64,000 nucleotides of DNA, from assembly GCF_001941865.1 (NCBI RefSeq), contig NZ_CP016162.1, forward strand, positions 2,971,001 to 3,035,000, written 5' to 3'. The position numbers and the translations under genes are program-made. The notes beneath the pieces are model-generated. The model was not told where the DNA came from, searched no databases, and saw nothing but the letters and a program-made list of their open reading frames with translations. This stretch comes from Pseudomonas alcaliphila JAB1 (GTDB lineage Bacteria; Pseudomonadota; Gammaproteobacteria; Pseudomonadales; Pseudomonadaceae). Positions within the stretch are counted from its first letter, which is position 1; the number at the start of each line of letters is the position of its first letter. Below are positions 56,283 to 64,000 of this stretch, piece after piece.

Positions 56283-57362
56283 ATGAGCGCGATCCATATC
56301 AAGTCCCCAGCCCTGATCATCAAGGCTGGCCCTCGGGCATTGGCGCGAATTCGTCAAAACGGTTTGAGCCCTGCGGATGTCGGCATCCTGCCTGGTGCTG
56401 CAGGCGGGCCAAAGGGTATTGGCATCCAGGGGCTGGACTTGGCACTGTTCGGCGACTGGCTACTGCGCGCCCCACGCGAACGCGCTCTGATCGGCGCCTC
56501 CATCGGCTCCTGGCGCTTCGCCAGTGCCTGCCTGCCCGATCCGGCAACGGGGATTCGACGACTCGGTGAGCTGTACACCTCCCAGCGCTTCGCCAAAGGC
56601 GTGAGCATGGCCGAGGTGTCGGGCAGTTGCCGGCAGATGCTCAACGAGCTGCTCGCCGATCAGGATGCCGCCATCGTCGCCAACCCGCACTACCGTTTGC
56701 ACATTGTCGTAGTGAAAAGCCATGGCCTGCTGCAACACGATCATCGCGGCAAACTCAGCCTTGGCCTGTCATCGGTGATCGGCAACAACTTTCTGGCCCG
56801 CCAGCGCCTTGGCCGTCATTTCGACCGAATGATTCTGCACGATGCGCGACAGGTGCCGCCCCTGGCTCAGTTGAGCGACTTCCGTTCGCACTTCCATGCG
56901 CTGACCTCGAAGAACCTGCGCCACGCCCTGCTGGCTTCGGGCTCGATCCCCATGGTGATGGAGGCGATTCGTGAAATTCCTGGCCTGGAACCAGGCGCCT
57001 ACCGCGACGGCGGCCTACTCGACTATCACCTCGACCTGCCCTACAGCGGCGAAGACATCGTGCTCTATCCGCACTTCACCGACCGGGTGATACCGGGCTG
57101 GTTCGACAAGAGCATGCCTTGGCGCCGTGGCGACCGCAGCCGCCTGCAGGACGTACTGCTACTGGCACCATCACGCGACTACCTGGCGCGCCTGCCGCAC
57201 GGTAAGCTGCCGGATCGTACCGACTTCAAGCGTTACCTGGGCAATGATGAGGGGCGCGAGCGCTACTGGCGTCAGGCCATGGCCGAGAGCGCGCGGCTCG
57301 GCGACGAATTTCTCGAACTGGTCGAAAGCGGCCGCCTGGCAGAACGCCTGCAACCCCTCTGA
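56283..57362 (+). CDS. Patatin-like phospholipase family protein
   Basis: This 359-residue cytoplasmic protein has an oxyanion loop in GAAGGPKGIGIQGLDLALFG, a nucleophile elbow GASIGSW (about residue 79) and DGG in YRDGGLLDYHLDL (about residue 242), the patatin set. ATG at 56283 follows ACGGAGG. No signal peptide or membrane helix is visible. The family hydrolyses acyl esters; the substrate is unknown. It lies between the Bqs-like operon and queD, as I recall for its P. aeruginosa counterpart. Confidence 0.82.
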   Translation: MSAIHIKSPALIIKAGPRALARIRQNGLSPADVGILPGAAGGPKGIGIQGLDLALFGDWLLRAPRERALIGASIGSWRFASACLPDPATGIRRLGELYTSQRFAKGVSMAEVSGSCRQMLNELLADQDAAIVANPHYRLHIVVVKSHGLLQHDHRGKLSLGLSSVIGNNFLARQRLGRHFDRMILHDARQVPPLAQLSDFRSHFHALTSKNLRHALLASGSIPMVMEAIREIPGLEPGAYRDGGLLDYHLDLPYSGEDIVLYPHFTDRVIPGWFDKSMPWRRGDRSRLQDVLLLAPSRDYLARLPHGKLPDRTDFKRYLGNDEGRERYWRQAMAESARLGDEFLELVESGRLAERLQPL

Positions 57363-57474
57363 TTGATCCGGCCAACCTTTTGAGCGGACGTGATTAGGCG
57401 GCAATCGGGCCATACCTGATAAACTGTGCCGCTCAACGCCAATCAGGCGGAATCATTTACGCGAGCGCTGTTCA

Positions 57475-57831
57475 GTGGAATTGTTCAAAGAGTTCATCTT
57501 CGAGGCGGCCCATCGCCTGCCACACGTACCGGAAGGCCACAAATGCGGCCGCCTGCACGGCCACTCCTTTCGAGTCGCCATTTATATTGAAGGTGAAGTC
57601 GATCCCTATACCGGTTGGATTCGTGACTTTTCTGAGATCAAGACGATCTTCAAACCGATCTACGAGCAGCTCGACCACAACTACCTGAACGACATCCCCG
57701 GCCTGGAAAACCCAACCAGCGAAGTGCTGGCCAAGTGGATCTGGCAACAGGTAAAACCCTTGCTACCGGAGCTGTCGCGCGTACGCATCCACGAGACCTG
57801 CACCAGCGGCTGCGAATATCGCGGCGATTGA
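57475..57831 (+). CDS. queD: 6-carboxy-5,6,7,8-tetrahydropterin synthase
   Basis: This 118-residue enzyme has the zinc histidines His13 (FEAAHRL), His28 and His30 (RLHGHSF), catalytic Cys24 ([10 protein letters not shown]), and a C-terminal [13 protein letters not shown] with the conserved glutamate. It makes the pterin precursor of queuosine for tRNA. The start is a GTG at 57475, since [15 protein letters not shown] is the family's N-terminus. It is monocistronic with its own terminator. Confidence 0.93.
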   Translation: MELFKEFIFEAAHRLPHVPEGHKCGRLHGHSFRVAIYIEGEVDPYTGWIRDFSEIKTIFKPIYEQLDHNYLNDIPGLENPTSEVLAKWIWQQVKPLLPELSRVRIHETCTSGCEYRGD

Positions 57832-57849
57832 TCAGCGCCCAGCAACAGC

Positions 57850-57878
57850 AAAGGCCACCTTCAAGGTGGCCTTTTTAT
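57850..57878 (+). terminator. Rho-independent terminator of queD
   Basis: AAGGCCACCTT and AAGGTGGCCTT form the stem with a 1-4 nt loop, followed by TTTAT. It lies about 20 bp past the queD stop. Confidence 0.9.
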
Positions 57879-58127
57879 TGATGCCGACAAAGCACCGCAA
57901 TCCCACGCGCACCGGTGTGACCGCACCATTGGCGGTGCGCACAGTGCACTGCGAAGTTGTAGGAGCGAGCTCTGCTCGCGAAGGTGTCAGCGGATCAACC
58001 GTAGGGTGCGCCATGCGCACCTTTGTAACCGAGTCCTTGTCGGTGCGCGCAGCGCCCCCTACGCGCTTGCAGGAACGACTTCTGCCGCGAAGTTTTCCGC
58101 GCCGCAAAGAAGAACCCCAGACCGCTA
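57879..58127. repeat. REP-like intergenic repeats between queD and the IS66 element
   Basis: GTAGGAGCGAGCTCTGCTCG (57959-57978) is the classic Pseudomonas REP core. GTAGGGTGCGCCATGCGCAC (58001-58020) pairs with GTGCGCGCAGCGCCCCCTAC (58043-58062) at about 16 of 20 positions. A third dyad (GACCGCACC/GGCGGTGCGC) is near 57918-57940. No gene is seen. Confidence 0.6.
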
Positions 58128-58216
58128 GGCGATCTGTAAGCGCTCCATAAACCCCACCTGCCTATAGCCCGCAGATCAGCGGATGCTGAACTCCTGTTTT
58201 CTCTGGAGTTCATCCC

Positions 58217-58576
58217 ATGATGCGTCCCGACGCCAAGGTCCAAAAGGTTTATCTGTATCCCAAGCCTGTCGACTTCCGCAAATCCATCAATGGCCTGGCG
58301 GCGCTGGTCGAGCTGGACATCAAGGTGGAAGTGTTCAACCCGGTGCTGTTCGTGTTCCTCAATCGCACCCGCAGCCAGGTCAAGATTCTCTACTGGGAGC
58401 GCAATGGCTTCTGCCTGTGGCTCAAGCGTCTGGAAGCCGAGCGCTTCAAGACCAAACCCGATGCCGGTGACGAGGCCATTGAGCTGACGGTCGATGAGTT
58501 GAACTGGCTGCTCGACGGCATCGACCTGTGGCGTAATCGCCCGCACCAGATACTGACGCCGCGCTTCGTAACCTGA
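58217..58576 (+). CDS. tnpB: IS66 family accessory protein TnpB, copy 2
   Basis: This 119-residue protein is identical by eye to the TnpB at 33010-33369 (VYLYPKPVDFRKSINGLAAL; ILYWERNGFCLWLKRLEAER). It starts at ATGATG, 81 bp inside the element. TnpC follows 19 bp downstream. Confidence 0.95.
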   Translation: MMRPDAKVQKVYLYPKPVDFRKSINGLAALVELDIKVEVFNPVLFVFLNRTRSQVKILYWERNGFCLWLKRLEAERFKTKPDAGDEAIELTVDELNWLLDGIDLWRNRPHQILTPRFVT

Positions 58577-58595
58577 GCCGGTATAATCCACGGCC

Positions 58596-60149
58596 ATGAT
58601 CGCCGTGCCCGAGTCCCTTCCTGACGACCCAATCCTGCTCAAGCATTTACTGCTGCTGGCCAGTGAACAGGCGGCTGCGAAAGATGCTCGCATAGAACAA
58701 CTTCAGGAACAGGTCGCCCTGCTGCGCCACAAGCTGTTCTCGCCTAAGTCCGAGCGCAGCCCTGAAGATGCCGACTCACCGCAGTTGGCCATGTTCAACG
58801 AGGCCGAAGAGCTGATCGAAGCGCTGGCCGCCGAGCCAGCCGAAGCCGAAGCCGAAGAAGTCGTTGCGCCGGTCAAGCGCCGTGGCAAACGCAAGCCGCT
58901 GCCGGCCAACCTGCCGCGTGTGGAGGTCATCCATGAGCTGCCCGAGCACGAACTGACCTGCGCCTGCGGCGCCTGCAAACAGGTCATCGGTGAAGAGACC
59001 AGCGAGCAGCTGGAGATCATCCCGATGCAGGTGCGGGTCATCCGCCACATCCGCAAGACCTACGCCTGCAAGGCCTGTGAAACCGCGCCGGTCACCGCCG
59101 ACAAGCCGGCACAACTGATCGAGAAGAGCCTGGCCAGCCCCAGCGTATTGGCGATGCTGCTGACCACCAAGTACGCCGACGGCATCCCGCTGTACCGCTT
59201 CGAGAGGATGCTCAGCCGCCACGGCGTCGACATCCCACGGCAGACCCTGGCGCGTTGGGTGATCCAAAGTGGCGAGCAACTGCAACCGCTGCTCAACCTG
59301 ATGCGCGACAAACTGTTCGAATACCCCGTGTTGCACTGCGACGAAACGCGTCTGCAGGTGCTGCATGAACTGGGACGCGACCCCTCGGCACAATCCTGGA
59401 TGTGGGTGCAAAGCGGTGGGCCGCCGGACAAGCCGGTGATCCTTTTCGACTACACAGCCAGCCGTGCGCAGGAGGTGCCGCTACGCCTGCTCGATGGCTA
59501 CCGCGGCTACCTGATGACCGACGACTACGCCGGCTACAACGCCGTGGCTGCACGCGACGGCATCGAGCGGTTGGCCTGCTGGGCGCATGCGCGGCGCAAG
59601 TTCGTCGAGGCGCAGAAAGTGCAGCCCAAGGGCAAGACCGGCCGTGCCGACATGGCGCTGAACCTGATCAACAAGCTTTACGGCATCGAGCGCGATCTTA
59701 AAGAGGTCGACGACAGCGAACGCCTGGCCGCCCGCCAGCAACGCAGCCAGCCGCTGCTCGACCAACTCAAGGCCTGGCTGGACAAAACCCAGTCGCAGGT
59801 CGCTGGGCAGACGGCCCTGGGCAAGGCGGTGAACTACCTGGCCAGCAACTGGAGCAGGCTGGTGCGCTACATCGAAGGTGGGCATCTACCGATCGACAAC
59901 AACCGCGCCGAGAACGCCATCCGACCGTTCGTCATCGGCCGCAAGAATTGGCTGTTCAGCGACACGCCCAAGGGTGCCACGGCCAGCGCGCAGATCTACA
60001 GCCTGATCGAAACCGCGAAAGCCAACGGGCAGGAGCCCTACGCCTGGCTGCGCCACATCCTTGAACGCCTGCCTGCGGCACAGAGCGTCGAAGACTACGA
60101 AGCGCTGCTGCCGTGGAACTGCTCGCCAGCTTCTGCCTCTGCTTCCTGA
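58596..60149 (+). CDS. tnpC: IS66 family transposase TnpC, copy 2
   Basis: This 517-residue transposase has the same domains as copy 1: zipper, acidic linker (shorter by one Ala-Glu pair), zinc-binding region and DDE domain ([44 protein letters not shown]). Scattered substitutions (for example [14 protein letters not shown] against [14 protein letters not shown]) show that the copies have diverged slightly. The frame is intact. Confidence 0.95.
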   Translation: MIAVPESLPDDPILLKHLLLLASEQAAAKDARIEQLQEQVALLRHKLFSPKSERSPEDADSPQLAMFNEAEELIEALAAEPAEAEAEEVVAPVKRRGKRKPLPANLPRVEVIHELPEHELTCACGACKQVIGEETSEQLEIIPMQVRVIRHIRKTYACKACETAPVTADKPAQLIEKSLASPSVLAMLLTTKYADGIPLYRFERMLSRHGVDIPRQTLARWVIQSGEQLQPLLNLMRDKLFEYPVLHCDETRLQVLHELGRDPSAQSWMWVQSGGPPDKPVILFDYTASRAQEVPLRLLDGYRGYLMTDDYAGYNAVAARDGIERLACWAHARRKFVEAQKVQPKGKTGRADMALNLINKLYGIERDLKEVDDSERLAARQQRSQPLLDQLKAWLDKTQSQVAGQTALGKAVNYLASNWSRLVRYIEGGHLPIDNNRAENAIRPFVIGRKNWLFSDTPKGATASAQIYSLIETAKANGQEPYAWLRHILERLPAAQSVEDYEALLPWNCSPASASAS

Positions 60150-60199
60150 AAACAAACCCGTCCGCCAGGACGGGGTTTATGGAGCGCTTACGGCGATCT

Positions 60200-60285
60200 G
60201 GGGTTTCGTATAGGAGCTTGACGAGGATCCGGCCGGCGCTCCGGGACTCTCACCGCCACGCGCCATTTTCTGCGCACATAGAAGA
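60200..60285. repeat. Duplicate of the rRNA operon end (terminator arm plus 5S 3' tail)
   Basis: GGGGTTTCGTATAGGAGCTTGACGA (two overlapping parts, 60200-60224) repeats the sequence at 60308-60332, which is the rRNA terminator arm and the 3' end of 5S. After that the similarity stops. The missing left arm of this duplicate lies beyond the IS66 element at about 58111-58135. Confidence 0.7.
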
Positions 60286-60318
60286 AACCCCAGACCGCTT
60301 GCGCGATCTGGGGTTTCG
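60286..60318 (-). terminator. Terminator of the rRNA operon
   Basis: AAACCCCAGACCGC and GCGATCTGGGGTTT form a stem of about 14 bp with one G-U or mismatch and a TTGC loop. On the minus strand TTCTTCT follows. It lies just beyond the 5S 3' end. Confidence 0.85.
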
Positions 60319-60322
60319 TATA

Positions 60323-60442
60323 GGAGCTTGACGATGACCTACTCTCACATGGTGAAGCACCACACTACCATCGGCGATGCGTCGTTTCACTACTGAGTTC
60401 GGGATGGGATCAGGTGGTTCCAACGCTCTATGGTCGTCAAGC
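60323..60442 (-). rRNA. rrf: 5S ribosomal RNA
   Basis: Read on the minus strand: TGCTTGACGACCATAGAGCG at the 5' end, then GTTGGAACCACCTGATCCCA, CCGAACTCAGTAGTGAAACG, and GAGAGTAGGTCATCGTCAAG at the 3' end. The ends pair (TGCTTGACGA with TCGTCAAGC). It is about 120 nt, the normal length for Pseudomonas. Confidence 0.95.
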
Positions 60443-60591
60443 AATTCGGTTGGGATCTCGCGGTTAGGCGCTATCCCTTGGATACGTGATAGATGATTTG
60501 TAGTTCTTGCAAATTTTCGGCTTTCTGTCGACTTCACCATCGACACCCTCTGTCTCCGGCTTATGCCTTCGCAGATTGTTTGGGTGTTATA

Positions 60592-63482
<2,891 letters not shown>

Positions 63483-63741
63483 CATATAACCCCAAGCAAT
63501 CTGGTTACTGTCTCAATCGTGAAGACGACATTCGCCGAAAATTTGCGTCTTGAGAACTACAAATTTTACCTTGACCAGATCAATTGCCAGTGAAAGCAAT
63601 TAATCAGTCACTTCTATCACATATCCAAATTTTTAAAGAACGATATTCGTACCGGTCAAAAGACCAGAAATCAGCACTCAACAGGCTTTCCCTGAAGCGC
63701 TCATTTCTGAACTCTTTAACACTCACCGCAACACGAGAGAG
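63483..63741 (-). other. Internal transcribed spacer between tRNA-Ala and 23S
   Basis: This 259-bp spacer is typical of the 16S-23S region. It carries the 5' strand of the long 23S processing stem near 63483-63500 and AT-rich segments (about 63536-63565) that probably hold boxA-like antitermination and RNase III sites. No gene is seen. Confidence 0.7.
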
Positions 63742-63817
63742 TGGTGGAGCCAAGCGGGATCGAACCGCTGACCTCCTGCGTGCAAGGCAGGCGCTCTCCC
63801 AGCTGAGCTATGGCCCC
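63742..63817 (-). tRNA. tRNA-Ala(TGC)
   Basis: This 76-nt tRNA reads GGGGCCATAGCTCAGCTGGG on the minus strand, anticodon loop CTTGCAC (TGC), TTCGATCC T-loop and an encoded CCA end. It is the usual second tRNA of the spacer in Pseudomonas rRNA operons. Confidence 0.97.
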
Positions 63818-63839
63818 GTATTCTTCTGCACCAAGCAAT

Positions 63840-63916
<77 letters not shown>

Positions 63917-64000
63917 ATAACAGGGTCGCGTTACAGCATCGTCTTCGACTATGAATCAAGCAATTCGTGTGGATACTTATGAAGAAGCTGATGTCTTCGA

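Larger units (their letters stand above)
58128..60199. mobile_element. IS66-family element (tnpB-tnpC type), copy 2, with target duplication
   Basis: The element spans 58136-60191 (2056 bp). Both ends read GTAAGCGCTCCATAAACCCC inward, a perfect 20-bp inverted repeat. The 8-bp direct repeat GGCGATCT flanks it (58128-58135 and 60192-60199). It is inserted in the downstream arm of a hairpin that duplicates the rRNA operon terminator. Its perfect ends, against 17/20 for copy 1, suggest it is the younger or active copy. Confidence 0.95.

Overview
The window is about 64 kb of GC-rich Pseudomonas-type chromosome. It ends in the distal part of a ribosomal RNA operon on the minus strand (tRNA-Ile, tRNA-Ala, 23S, 5S; the 16S gene would lie to the right). 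Gene families, gene order and dispersed intergenic repeats point to Pseudomonas, most likely the mendocina/pseudoalcaligenes/oleovorans side of the genus. That placement is an inference, not a measured phylogeny.

Layout. 0-4.1 kb: a quinone-oxidoreductase/ABM-monooxygenase pair behind a duplicated promoter block, a DUF2790 secreted protein and a membrane-associated patatin. 4.1-5.2 kb: an intact IS1595-family element. 5.2-10.1 kb: a minus-strand sulfonate/taurine-type operon (TauD-like dioxygenase, two paralogous binding proteins, ATPase, permease). 10.4-15 kb: pgpA, a DUF21/CBS transporter pair and a diguanylate cyclase. 15.3-19.6 kb: a second sulfur cluster (MetQ, D-cysteine desulfhydrase, cystine ABC transporter). 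19.8-31.1 kb: signalling genes (two GGDEF/EAL proteins, one overlapping a periplasmic binding-protein gene, and a NIT-domain chemoreceptor), a decayed IS66 tnpA and a second IS1595 element.

31.4-38.9 kb is the accessory core. It holds an IS66 element, an undescribed-looking structured leader RNA in front of three overlapping small genes, and a type VI secretion cargo module (PAAR, DUF4123 adaptor, small protein, Tox-REase-5 nuclease effector, Imm52 immunity). An IS3 element has split the effector and the immunity gene is intact. The module is bracketed by two copies of a conserved hairpin repeat.

39.0-43.8 kb is an iron-regulated cell-surface signalling operon (FecI-type sigma, FecR-type anti-sigma, TonB receptor, esterase) behind a Fur-box-like site. 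44.2-47.2 kb carries the ABC-F ATPase YbiT, the azoreductase azoR and a deleted LysR pseudogene. 47.2-57.8 kb resembles, from memory, the P. aeruginosa PA2652-PA2666 neighbourhood: chemoreceptor, antiporter, chemoreceptor, flavin reductase, Bqs/Car-like two-component system with two PepSY proteins, patatin and queD. 58.1-60.2 kb is a second IS66 element, inserted in a duplicate of the rRNA operon terminator.

Themes: sulfur scavenging (two clusters sharing AT-rich promoter motifs), c-di-GMP and chemotaxis signalling, iron uptake, and repeated IS insertion at or beside terminators. All five complete IS elements have recognisable ends and target duplications. The strongest candidate for something new is the leader RNA at about 33.59-33.84 kb, where mutually exclusive helices lead to a ribosome-binding site that can itself be paired.
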